Shown: in pieces, positions 27,027 through 34,262 of the stretch
How the letters are laid out: each line of letters begins with the position of its first letter
Position numbering within the stretch: position 1 is the first letter of the stretch
Assembly (NCBI GenBank): GCA_029259945.1
Contig: JAJDEF010000031.1
Coordinates: forward strand, 62,001-126,000
Reading direction: 5' to 3'
Length of the DNA: 64,000 nucleotides
Source of the DNA: Planctomycetota bacterium
Lineage (GTDB): Bacteria; Planctomycetota; Planctomycetia; Pirellulales; Lacipirellulaceae
Notes under the pieces: generated by a model
Databases searched by the model: none
What the model was told of the DNA's origin: nothing
The model's input: the letters and a program-made list of their open reading frames with translations, nothing else
Position numbers and translations under genes: made by a program

Positions 27027-27329
27027 ATGTCAGATGCAGCAATCGCCGAACCACCAGCCGCCGAGTTAGAACTTGATGCCTCCGAGCAAGACGGAAAAGC
27101 TACCAAGATTTCTGAACATCGTTACGGCCGCGTAGTCGTTACGTTGCTTGGAAAAGATGTCAAAAAGCAAGACGGCTCCAGCTTCACCAAGAAATTCTAC
27201 AACGTCGAGAAGATTTACAAGGATGCCGAGGACAAGTGGCAGAGCACGTCTTACTTCGATGAAGCCGAGCTCTCGCTGTTGCCCCTTGCCATTGACGACG
27301 CACGCCGGGCCATGCACACGAAAAAGTAA
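27027..27329 (+). CDS. small strand-rich protein of an element paralogue family (member 1)
   Basis: A 100-aa protein from ATG 27027. It has a pattern shared with the proteins at 54607, 55190 and perhaps 54121: two or three strands (RYGRVVVTLLGKDV), a basic aromatic strand (KKFYNVEKIYKD), a T/S-rich strand (WQSTSYFDEAEL) and a C-terminal helix (LPLAIDDARRAM). The arrangement resembles small ssDNA-binding folds such as PC4/Whirly, but this is a guess. The leader is pyrimidine-rich and lacks a Shine-Dalgarno. Its last 13 codons recur, diverged, at 32879-32923. Confidence 0.55.
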   Translation: MSDAAIAEPPAAELELDASEQDGKATKISEHRYGRVVVTLLGKDVKKQDGSSFTKKFYNVEKIYKDAEDKWQSTSYFDEAELSLLPLAIDDARRAMHTKK

Positions 27330-27358
27330 TCCTCCTCTTCTTGAGGTGTTTTTCCGTC

Positions 27359-27400
27359 AGCGGTCGCGGGTCGCCGTGGCGGCCCGGTGCCGCGACCGCT
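27359..27400 (+). terminator. GC-rich hairpin after the 27027 gene
   Basis: A perfect 11-bp stem AGCGGTCGCGG (27359-27369) / CCGCGACCGCT (27390-27400). There is no T-run, so an intrinsic terminator is not certain. A very similar block, also preceded by TTCTTGAG, recurs at 33851-33912 with a T-run. Confidence 0.55.
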
Positions 27401-27474
27401 CGCGGGTCGAAAAATGCGGCACTAGCACCGCATAAGCACGCTTCGGCTTCACGCCCATTCAGCGGCTGATAAAA

Positions 27475-29037
27475 TCAGCAATGCATCTGAATGGCTGCCT
27501 GGATCCGTTGCCCCGCCACGGCATAGGCATTCGGCTCACCGATAACCTTGTTGCCTTTGGCGATTTTACGCACGTCCGCGATCTCGACTCCACCGGCATC
27601 CTGGAGCAAGGAAATCAAATCTTCCTTGACGGAAGTGCGGATGCCCTGCAGCGCCACAACCGATTCAATGCAGAGTCCCTCCTTGGCGACCTGATCGCAA
27701 CTCGGTTCGATCTCAGCACACTCCCCAGAATAGACAGGAATCTCGCCCACACGCGAAATGAGTTGGGCCCGTTTTACTTGTATTGGTGCTTCTTGGAACC
27801 GGTACATGGCCAGCAGCCGGTAGACCGACATACGGATTGTCTCGCTTGGCTCTGCCTCCAAGCAACTCTGAAAATACTCTTTGCCAGCGTCGGTATTCGC
27901 TACGCTTCGCACCACCTGACGAACTTTCCAGAACAGTTTTTCAGGCGAGCCGCCAATCATGATGACTTTTTCAGGTCGAGCGCCGTGTTGACGGAGGATC
28001 GGTAGGGCTGGAGTTGCCACGTCGTCTGCGGAGTAGGCAGCATGGGCGACTGCATAGCGAAGCCCCGTTTGTGAATCTCCAGCATGTTTTGAGCTCAAAC
28101 GGGCGATCTTTTCACGCACGTCGATCGCTGCCGGAGAGACCGAGTGCTCGACAGCATGGGCCCAATAGTGTATCTGCTCGATGAGCAGCGGGGTGATTTC
28201 GCTGTGCTGGTCATCGTCGAAGAAAAAGCGGTCGGCAACTTCTGGGGTGGATGTCCGATCGATATATTCCCGTAAGAAGGTTTGAGTTTGCTCGGCGTTA
28301 CGAGCGAATAGCTCGGCGTCGCCATTGGCATCACCGAGAAATCTGGCGGCCGAATAGACCACGACTCGTGGCAGGGCTTTTGGGTAGAGCATCTCTTCGC
28401 TGCTACCGAGCGGTCGCGACGCTGCATAGGCCTCCAAATCCCGCAATTTCTCTTGTTGGGACGGAGACAGTGTTCGGCCGCTGAGTACGGCAGCTTTCAG
28501 TTTGGTGATTTTTCTCAAATCGGGACCATGGGTCCCCTTCGCAGCACAAGAAAAAATCTCAATCCAGCGGCCGTTTTGCTGGAGGCTCGATAGTATTTGC
28601 TTGGGAGCCACGAGGTAGGCGGCCGTTCTGACGTTTGGGGAGTCTTGAGTCGTCCCTCCGTAACCAATCCGCAATTCGAGATCCTCGAAGTAATTGGGGT
28701 CACGACAAGCGGCAAGGGCCATCTCGACCAGATCCACGAGCCCTTGTTCGTCGATCCCCGTGACGAGTTCTTTAGTGGAAAGAAAGCTGCGGACCACCGC
28801 GCAGGCGTGTTCGCCCAGCGAACGCCTCTGCTCGGTCTCTGCAAAATAAGGCCGAACGGCTGTGGCAATACGTTGGGCGACGCTGGTGGCCTCTTTCAAG
28901 GGCAGGTTGGGTCGTTCGACCGTCAAAAGCGATCCTTGCCACTCTTGCTGGAGACCGCGAAATAAACTCTCGGCAAATTGACTCGCATCGTCGTCAGAGA
29001 GTTTTTCAATCCCGGTCGGGGAGTCAAGTTTCTCCAA
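27475..29037 (-). CDS. unknown 520-aa protein coupled to a histidine-racemase-like gene
   Basis: A soluble, mostly helical protein that I cannot assign. Notable stretches: YPKALPRVVVYSAARFLGD, HSEITPLLIEQIHYWAHAVE, RPEKVIMIGGSPEKLFWKV, and LVAPKQILSSLQQNGRWIE. There is no signal peptide, membrane helix or classical ATP-binding P-loop. It overlaps the racemase-like gene by 14 bp, so the two are very probably made together and may work on one substrate. Given HisRS and tRNA-His nearby, a histidine-, D-histidine- or His-tRNA-using activity is possible, but this is inference from position only. Confidence 0.7.
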   Translation of the reverse strand: MEKLDSPTGIEKLSDDDASQFAESLFRGLQQEWQGSLLTVERPNLPLKEATSVAQRIATAVRPYFAETEQRRSLGEHACAVVRSFLSTKELVTGIDEQGLVDLVEMALAACRDPNYFEDLELRIGYGGTTQDSPNVRTAAYLVAPKQILSSLQQNGRWIEIFSCAAKGTHGPDLRKITKLKAAVLSGRTLSPSQQEKLRDLEAYAASRPLGSSEEMLYPKALPRVVVYSAARFLGDANGDAELFARNAEQTQTFLREYIDRTSTPEVADRFFFDDDQHSEITPLLIEQIHYWAHAVEHSVSPAAIDVREKIARLSSKHAGDSQTGLRYAVAHAAYSADDVATPALPILRQHGARPEKVIMIGGSPEKLFWKVRQVVRSVANTDAGKEYFQSCLEAEPSETIRMSVYRLLAMYRFQEAPIQVKRAQLISRVGEIPVYSGECAEIEPSCDQVAKEGLCIESVVALQGIRTSVKEDLISLLQDAGGVEIADVRKIAKGNKVIGEPNAYAVAGQRIQAAIQMHC

Positions 29038-29839
29038 AAACAGAGGGGGGGACGGTAATCGTTTTGCGCTCCAGGAGCGACACCTCGCTGCCGAGCGTCA
29101 CCTTGGTGAGCTTGCTATCAGATTCGAGCACCACCTGATAGATGGAGTCGGACGGTTGCCGGATGCGATAGGTCGAGTTGGATTCTATACGGGCCAAGTG
29201 CAGAGCGACGGCGATCGACCCAGAGCCACACGCCGTTTCGTGAACCTCGGTATCAATGGAGTTGGTATAGACAAGCGGAGCAATCTTTACTTCGGCTCCC
29301 GAGTAGACAAATGGCACAAAACCAATTGCCGGGATGTGACTGATGCCCCGGTAGCTACGAAAATGCCTCGCCAAGGTTTTTATTTCTTCCCGTGAAGGAA
29401 GCTCGTCGACACGGACAGTAAAATGGGCAATACGATCCAGGACCGTCAAACAGAGGTCCTTGCCGAGGTTACTGACGTCGCAGGAGACAGAGAATCGGAT
29501 TGAGCAGTGGTAGTCGTCGCCACGGGTGGATACGTCGCACTGAAGGTCTCGGCTGTAGCCGTCCGTCTCTAGCGTCACCGGGCTCTTCTGAGGATCATCG
29601 ATAAAGGCCAACAGGGCCGTCGATCGTAGTGCGTTCACGCAAAACTCCGAAGCGATCATCTCCAAGCGTCGGTCCGCGTGTGTCGGGGTGGTTAGAAAAC
29701 CGACTTGTTCCCCGCCGACCACGTCAGGACGAAGCAGATAGCGGGCAACGGTCGCGCGGTATTCGTCTGCCACGTCGCCGTTCTCCACGAGAACGGTCGG
29801 GTTCCCACCAGGGTAAATTTTGGCGACCGAGAGATCCAA
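29024..29839 (-). CDS. DapF-fold epimerase/racemase, CntK (histidine racemase)-like
   Basis: A 271-aa protein from a TTG start (29839); no ATG is available nearby, so the N-terminus is uncertain. It has the two-Cys layout of cofactor-independent epimerases: EFCVNALRS (C67) and ETACGSGSIAVAL (C204). Line-by-line resemblance is closer to the staphylococcal histidine racemase CntK than to DapF, judged from memory: KIYPGGNPTVLV, GEQVGFL, and RIRQPSDSI match CntK-type motifs. CntK makes D-His for the metallophore staphylopine. No nicotianamine-synthase-like or opine dehydrogenase gene is in the window. It overlaps the unknown gene at 27475. Confidence 0.75.
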   Translation of the reverse strand: MDLSVAKIYPGGNPTVLVENGDVADEYRATVARYLLRPDVVGGEQVGFLTTPTHADRRLEMIASEFCVNALRSTALLAFIDDPQKSPVTLETDGYSRDLQCDVSTRGDDYHCSIRFSVSCDVSNLGKDLCLTVLDRIAHFTVRVDELPSREEIKTLARHFRSYRGISHIPAIGFVPFVYSGAEVKIAPLVYTNSIDTEVHETACGSGSIAVALHLARIESNSTYRIRQPSDSIYQVVLESDSKLTKVTLGSEVSLLERKTITVPPSVFGET

Positions 29840-30088
29840 AAGAAGTTGGGGTAAACAAGTAATAGCAAAGCACGAGTGCTGCTTTCTGTCAACTTTTTCC
29901 GTCTTTTGATGTCGGACTGGAACATTTAATTTGGGGCCAACATGGCCCCTTTGTATACCGGCCTCTCGTTGTCCGCCTCTTCATTTGGCGATTCAAGACT
30001 CCATAAAAAGCCGAGTTGAAACAAAGTTCAACCCGGCAGTTAGGGCTCCTGTCCAGGGAGTCTTTCAAGGGGATGGCCAAAGTGGTGA
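29840..30088. other. intergenic region separating the two halves of the histidine island
   Basis: It holds a perfect 7-bp hairpin GGGGCCA-aca-TGGCCCC (29933-29949) and the hisS terminator described separately. The promoter of the racemase-like/unknown unit should lie here. Confidence 0.5.
30005..30037 (-). terminator. intrinsic terminator of hisS
   Basis: Read on the minus strand: an 11-bp stem GCCGGGTTGAA / TTCAACTCGGC (one mismatch) with 6-nt loop, followed by TTTTTA. It lies 50 bp after the hisS stop, so hisS and the racemase-like gene are separate transcription units. Confidence 0.85.
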
Positions 30089-31483
30089 TTAGTGTGGATG
30101 AAGCCATTGAGCAACGTCGGCAATTGCCACCAGTTCCTCTTGGCCCGTATCGTAGTTGCGGATCGAGCAGACGCTTTTCGTGTGCCGCTTGGCATCCATG
30201 AAGATGCCGTAGGGAATCCGCTTCTTGACGGCATACTTGGTCTGCCGGTCGATCTTGCGATCGACCAGATAGACCTCCGTCGAGATTCCAGCGGCTCGCA
30301 AAGCGGCCGCCAGAGAAAAATAATCACCACGAAGTGATGCGTCCATGTTGAACACGATCACTTCGACCGGAGATTTTCGTCCGACTTCAATCGCTCCATG
30401 GCGGAGCAAATGGTCGAACAAACGAGTCAGACCGATCGAGATCCCGACCCCCGGCAACTTCTGCTTGCAGAAGAGCCCAGCCAAGTCATCAAAACGTCCG
30501 CCGGAGCAGACACTGCCAAGCGACTCGTGGCCATGCAGGGTCGTCTCATACACGGTGCCTGTGTAATAGTTCAGGCCTCGCGTAATCGTCAGGTCGATTC
30601 GATAAACGTCGTCCGGGACGTCCAGCGAATGCATGTACCCAAGCACCTCGTCGAGTTCATTCACGCCCTGATCGAACCGTTCATTGAACTGAAACGATCG
30701 GAGGCTCGAAATGACTTCGTCCTTCGACCCTTCGATCGAGAGAAAGTCCATGATCTTCCTTACGGTATCGGTTGAAAGACCGACGCCGTCCTGGAACTCA
30801 CGCTCGACCCATTCTTGGCCCTTCTTGGGAAGAAGATCGATGACCGACAGTGAGCTGCACACCACTTCCTGTGGCTTGCCCTCCTCGTCCGAACGTTCGG
30901 CTCGATACGTTTCAGGAACCTGGAGATGCGTGAACAATCCATTGTGAATCTTCCGGTTATTCATCCGAATGACGTATTTCGCCACTCCGATTTCTTGAAA
31001 GATCCCATGGATGACTGCTGGCATTTCTGCGTCATGCAGCAACGGCAGGTCGCCCATCCCAATGACATCGATGTCCGCTTGATAGAACTCACGAAAGCGT
31101 CCTGCTTGCTTTCGTTCGCCCCGATGGACCCGATCGATCTGATAACGACGAAACGGAAAGTCGATTTCCCCGCCACAATGTTGTGCGACGTAACGGGCCA
31201 GAGGGACCGTCAGATCGAATGGCAAAGCAATTTTCGGGATTTGTCGTTTGAACTTCCCGTCGACTAGTGTGTCAACGCCGTAGATCAGCTTTTGATCTTC
31301 CTCGTTCGCTTTCGCGAGCAAGATATTGAGTCGCTCGACACACGGGGTCTCCAGACGGAGAAATCCGTGAAGTTCGTAGTGCTTGGCGATGATCGCCTTT
31401 AAGCGATCGAATTCCATCTGCTCTTCAGGGAGCAGCTCGACGAATCCTGAGGGAATGTCGGGTTTCACATGAGTGTTCATCAT
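30089..31483 (-). CDS. hisS: histidyl-tRNA synthetase (HisRS)
   Basis: A 464-aa class II synthetase. It has motif 2 region FPFRRYQIDRVHRGERK, REFYQADIDVIG, the histidine-specific TRGLNYYTGTVYE (302-313), SGGRFDDL and motif 3 GVGISIGLTRLFDHLL, plus a C-terminal anticodon-binding domain (VEVIVFNMD, STEVYLVDRKIDRQTKYAVKK). All catalytic elements are present, so it is not a HisZ-type paralogue. It charges tRNA-His with histidine. GGAG sits just upstream of ATG 31483. It is downstream of the LOG-like gene (32 bp gap) and close to a tRNA-His gene on the other strand. It is probably an additional HisRS; the chromosomal copy is not in view. Confidence 0.93.
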   Translation of the reverse strand: MMNTHVKPDIPSGFVELLPEEQMEFDRLKAIIAKHYELHGFLRLETPCVERLNILLAKANEEDQKLIYGVDTLVDGKFKRQIPKIALPFDLTVPLARYVAQHCGGEIDFPFRRYQIDRVHRGERKQAGRFREFYQADIDVIGMGDLPLLHDAEMPAVIHGIFQEIGVAKYVIRMNNRKIHNGLFTHLQVPETYRAERSDEEGKPQEVVCSSLSVIDLLPKKGQEWVEREFQDGVGLSTDTVRKIMDFLSIEGSKDEVISSLRSFQFNERFDQGVNELDEVLGYMHSLDVPDDVYRIDLTITRGLNYYTGTVYETTLHGHESLGSVCSGGRFDDLAGLFCKQKLPGVGISIGLTRLFDHLLRHGAIEVGRKSPVEVIVFNMDASLRGDYFSLAAALRAAGISTEVYLVDRKIDRQTKYAVKKRIPYGIFMDAKRHTKSVCSIRNYDTGQEELVAIADVAQWLHPH

Positions 31484-31515
31484 ACGTCTCCTAGAGTAGG
31501 GGTTTCGAGAAAGGG

Positions 31516-32205
31516 TTACAAATTAAACAGTCCCAGCGATTCATCGAGGTAACGGCCCGCTTGGGAGCCCGTTTCAATCGGTTTTGAAGGAATACAGGCG
31601 TTCTTGATCTGCTGCTTCCCCCAGATAAACGGCATGCCGTCGGCAACGCCGCCCGTACCGTGCATCGGGAGAATCAGCTTCAAGGTGACGCCCGTCTTCT
31701 TCAGGACTTCATTCATTTTGAGAATATGGGCGATCTCAATCAGAGTGCCCGCTTTCCCCGCGATCACGATGACCGCGTCGAGTAGCTTTGCGAAAACGCT
31801 CGCTTCATCGCCCCACCGCGATTGTCCGTAACGCGGCTCCACGCAAATGGGTAGGTCGATGCCGTCAACCACTTTGCCGCCCTCTTCTGCAATTTTCGGA
31901 AATACTCCGATCGTTTTGATATTGCGCTGTTGGGCAGCCAAGATGGCCGTCTTGGGGACACCGTACTTGGTACCTCCCGAGAGAACGGCAATCCGATAGT
32001 GACGCAGAATGTCGAGCGTTTGCCCGACCAACTGCTGCTCATAGGACGACACGAACTGGCCGTACAGTTTTTGGAGCGGGTCGTCGCCCGCAACTCCTGG
32101 CAATTCGGCATCCGCACCGCCTGAAAAGGCGATGATATGGTGGATGCCATGTTGCTTTTTGAACTCACGCACACGGTCGTCAAGCTCGCTACTGATTTCG
32201 CTCAT
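31516..32205 (-). CDS. LOG/TIGR00725-like Rossmann nucleotide-binding protein
   Basis: A 229-aa protein from ATG 32205, which has AAAGGAG 6 nt upstream; a longer in-frame start would run into the divergent gene. It has LOG-fold features: IIAFSGGAD, AVLSGGTKYGVPKTAI (glycine-rich phosphate loop), VFPKIAEEGG, and AGKAGTLIEIAHI in place of PGGxGTxxE. LOG enzymes release cytokinin bases from nucleotides, but the wider SLOG superfamily also acts as nucleotide sensors or producers in defence systems. It is first gene of the unit with hisS. Its role in a histidine context is unknown. Confidence 0.75.
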   Translation of the reverse strand: MSEISSELDDRVREFKKQHGIHHIIAFSGGADAELPGVAGDDPLQKLYGQFVSSYEQQLVGQTLDILRHYRIAVLSGGTKYGVPKTAILAAQQRNIKTIGVFPKIAEEGGKVVDGIDLPICVEPRYGQSRWGDEASVFAKLLDAVIVIAGKAGTLIEIAHILKMNEVLKKTGVTLKLILPMHGTGGVADGMPFIWGKQQIKNACIPSKPIETGSQAGRYLDESLGLFNL

Positions 32206-32320
32206 AGTTATCTCCTTTGTGTTGTGAAAGACACCCGTTGGTGTGAAGGAACCATAATGGGTAGACTTGCGCTTTTTCAAAAATTGTGCAACAATACGCT
32301 TGTCTAATTTCTTTAGCACG
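32206..32320. promoter_or_regulatory. divergent control region with palindromes
   Basis: It lies between the LOG-hisS unit (minus) and the TrpR-like gene (plus). ATTGT-gca-ACAAT (32283-32295) is a perfect palindrome 26 bp before the regulator's ATG and a natural operator candidate. ACACC-cgtt-GGTGT (32231-32244) would form a hairpin in the leader of the LOG gene. A possible minus-strand promoter is TTTTGA, 17 bp, CATTAT (about 32279 to 32251). Confidence 0.45.
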
Positions 32321-32659
32321 ATGGAGCGACTGGATTCTTCTCGCCCTTCACCGGAGGATCTGAGCGAACTGCTACTGGCGCTCATGTCATTGCAAAATGA
32401 GCAAGAGGGCTACGAGTTCTTGGTCGATCTTTGCAGTGCGAGTGAACTGAGCACCATGCAAGAGCGGTGGGAGATCGCCCGCTCGTTGTGGTCGGGCTTG
32501 CCCTACAAACGGATCGAGAGCGAAACGCAAACCAGCAGCACAACGATTGCCCGTGTTGCCAAGAGTTTGTTTCGGCCCTGCAGCGGTTACGAATCTGTCT
32601 TAAAACGCTTGCTGCCGTTGGCCGGACATCGACGCGACAATTTTGTTGACAGAAAGTAA
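32321..32659 (+). CDS. TrpR-superfamily (YerC/HisR-like) transcriptional regulator
   Basis: A 112-aa protein from ATG 32321. It has the TrpR/YerC pattern: LLLALMSLQNEQEGYEFLVDLC, ELSTMQERWEIARSLW, YKRIESETQTSSTTIARVAKSL (helix-turn-helix). YerC-like proteins are known as TrpR homologues, and a branch has been proposed as histidine-responsive repressors (HisR) in Firmicutes; that fits this locus. It is followed by tRNA-His after 34 bp, so both may be on one transcript ending at 32807. It is divergent from LOG-hisS and may control both directions. Confidence 0.8.
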   Translation: MERLDSSRPSPEDLSELLLALMSLQNEQEGYEFLVDLCSASELSTMQERWEIARSLWSGLPYKRIESETQTSSTTIARVAKSLFRPCSGYESVLKRLLPLAGHRRDNFVDRK

Positions 32660-32693
32660 AACCTCTGGCATCGTAGACGGGCTGATCCATTAC

Positions 32694-32766
32694 GGTGCGT
32701 ATGGTCCAACGGTTAGGACGTTGGCTTGTGGAGCCGAAAGTGAGGGTTCGATTCCCTCTACGCACC
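32694..32766 (+). tRNA. tRNA-His(GUG)
   Basis: It folds fully: G-1 (32694), acceptor GTGCGTA paired with TACGCAC, D-arm GTCC/GGAC, anticodon stem TTGGC/GCCGA with loop TTGTGGA (anticodon GTG), T-arm GAGGG-TTCGATT-CCCTC, and C73 opposite the encoded G-1. The G-1:C73 pair is the key HisRS identity element, so this tRNA should be charged by the HisRS encoded next door. CCA is not encoded. Confidence 0.93.
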
Positions 32767-32777
32767 CTTCAGCAGTC

Positions 32778-32807
32778 AGCCGCCATCTCTAGGGATGGCG
32801 GCTTTTT
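32778..32807 (+). terminator. intrinsic terminator after tRNA-His
   Basis: A perfect 10-bp stem AGCCGCCATC / GATGGCGGCT (32778-32787 / 32794-32803) with a 6-nt loop and TTTTT tail. Confidence 0.9.
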
Positions 32808-32878
32808 CTGGCGATGTGCTGTCTGTTGGCTCTACTTCTAAAAGAGGATAAGAGGAAACAATGGGATGGCCTTTGGGC

Positions 32879-32923
32879 ACTTGCCCATCGACGACGCTCG
32901 CCGGGCCATGCACACGAAATAAC
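32879..32923 (+). pseudogene. 3' remnant of a paralogue of the 27027 gene
   Basis: In frame it reads LPIDDARRAMHTK-stop, nearly the same as the end of the 27027 product (LAIDDARRAMHTKK); DNA identity over about 40 bp is roughly 90% by eye. Nothing upstream continues the homology. It suggests a duplication or recombination event that placed the histidine island between two copies. Confidence 0.6.
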
Positions 32924-32989
32924 CTCCCTCTAAAACGACATCGGCCAATAGGGCCGCTTCCCTGGAAACGGCCGTTTTTGGCGACCCGT

Positions 32990-33817
32990 CTATTTATGAA
33001 AAAGCACGTCTTGATACGACTGCTGGAGCCGCGAACGAATTAGCTCCACAAAATGGGCCTGTTTTTCGATACCGAGGTAGTGCCGGTCCAGCTTTTGAGC
33101 TACGCGAAGTGTGGTTCCAGTGCCTGCGGTGCAGTCCATCACCAGCTCGCGCTGATTCGTTGATGCCAGGATTACCCGTCGCAACAGCTCTTCGGGAAGC
33201 TGGCATGGATGGGCTCGAATCCTTTCATTGGCGTTTCCCACCAAGCGAGGGATTTCCCAGACATCGTCGGGCACTCGGGGCCCCTTTGCCCGTTTGTCGC
33301 CCGCTTCCATTCTCTGGGAGGGCACTCGAATGTCATCGCAATTGAATGGCGATCGCTGCATGTCTCGTACATGCCAAAACAGGTGACGGTGGCCGCTAGG
33401 GAATCGGCTTTCGCCATACTGGCCAAAAGTCTCACGCCAAATGATTCGGTTTCGCCTCGGTAGCACGTCACTCAGGATGGCGCCGATGTCATCCGCCCAT
33501 TTTTCAGGACTCAGCACCCAGATGCTGCCCCGCTCGGTGAGCCGTTTTACGCTCTCGCGAATAATCGTTTCGATCATCGTGAGATATTCGTCAGCTGGAA
33601 GTTTGTCGGCTTTGGCACCATCACCGTAATCGACGCCCATGTTGTACGGGGCATCCAAAAAGGCAGCGTTTACGAACCTTTCGGGCAAAGCAGGAAGAAC
33701 CTCGATGCAGTCGCCATGGATGACCTTGTCGTCGTAGGAATGATTACGCACAGGTGGGGGACTCTGCCGACAACCGGACGGAAAGTCAAACAGCCCCGCT
33801 GGATCGATTATTGACAC
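32990..33817 (-). CDS. DNA methyltransferase, N6-adenine/N4-cytosine class (beta order)
   Basis: A 275-aa protein from a GTG start. Motif IV is LDAPYNMG (DAPY, 55-58; the usual form is D/S-PPY), followed by EKWADDIG, then motif I near the C-terminus, MDCTAGTGTTLRVAQKLDRHYLGIE. Catalytic motif before SAM motif marks the beta group. No restriction enzyme gene is nearby, so it is probably an orphan methylase protecting or regulating the element. It lies between the duplicated 3' gene end and a copy of its terminator block, which suggests insertion there. Confidence 0.82.
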   Translation of the reverse strand: MSIIDPAGLFDFPSGCRQSPPPVRNHSYDDKVIHGDCIEVLPALPERFVNAAFLDAPYNMGVDYGDGAKADKLPADEYLTMIETIIRESVKRLTERGSIWVLSPEKWADDIGAILSDVLPRRNRIIWRETFGQYGESRFPSGHRHLFWHVRDMQRSPFNCDDIRVPSQRMEAGDKRAKGPRVPDDVWEIPRLVGNANERIRAHPCQLPEELLRRVILASTNQRELVMDCTAGTGTTLRVAQKLDRHYLGIEKQAHFVELIRSRLQQSYQDVLFHK

Positions 33818-33872
33818 CCGTTTTCTGTCGTTTGGAAAAGTCCAGTTCTTTCTTCTTGAGTAGTTCTTGCTT

Positions 33873-33920
33873 GCGGTCGCGGGTCGCCGCGGCGATCCGG
33901 TGCAGCGGCCGCTCTTTTTT
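33873..33920 (+). terminator. GC-rich terminator, second copy of the block at 27359
   Basis: Stem GCGGTCGC / GCGGCCGC (33873-33880 / 33905-33912) with an inner near-perfect stem GGGTCGCC/GGCGATCC, then TCTTTTTT. Together with the preceding TTCTTGAG it matches 27337-27400. No plus-strand gene now lies directly upstream. Confidence 0.7.
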
Positions 33921-33974
33921 GTTGACGGCTGAATGGCCCACGCGTAGCATCCGCTCCTTTTGCCTCACTTCAAG

Positions 33975-34262
33975 ATGATTGTTCCCGCAGTTCCCCGGTA
34001 TCTCACCGAAGAAGAAGTCGCTGCCTTGCGCCCGGGCGACGTACATGACATTGACTCTGGCCTTGGCGGAAGTTTTTCTGTTCGGTTTGAAGGGCATGAA
34101 GAGGACCAGTTCGTGTTCCGCAACGTCTCACCTGGTTGGGAGCAGTGGGGCAGTGTGCGCTATACTTTTGACGAAGTCCGTCAGAGAGTCTACGACCTGG
34201 TTGCGGCGAATCCCACGCTACGCAGTTGGCAAGAAAAAGCAGCTTCCCGCTCTGCCGAATGA
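33975..34262 (+). CDS. small hypothetical protein upstream of the large methylase
   Basis: A 95-aa protein from ATG 33975; unassigned. Sequence features: VPRYLTEEEVAALRPGD, and VRYTFDEVRQRVYDLVAANP. Its stop overlaps the next gene's start (ATGA), so it is translationally coupled to the 998-aa methylase protein. The leader is pyrimidine-rich without Shine-Dalgarno. Confidence 0.55.
   Translation: MIVPAVPRYLTEEEVAALRPGDVHDIDSGLGGSFSVRFEGHEEDQFVFRNVSPGWEQWGSVRYTFDEVRQRVYDLVAANPTLRSWQEKAASRSAE

Noticed and set aside
29024-29839. Ordinary diaminopimelate epimerase
   Set aside because: Flanking motifs (GEQVGFL, KIYPGGNPTVLV, RIRQPSDSI) agree better with CntK-type proteins and context is histidine-related; not fully excluded.
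30089-31483. HisZ (ATP-phosphoribosyltransferase regulatory subunit) instead of HisRS
   Set aside because: All synthetase motifs and the C-terminal anticodon-binding domain are present, and no hisG is nearby.
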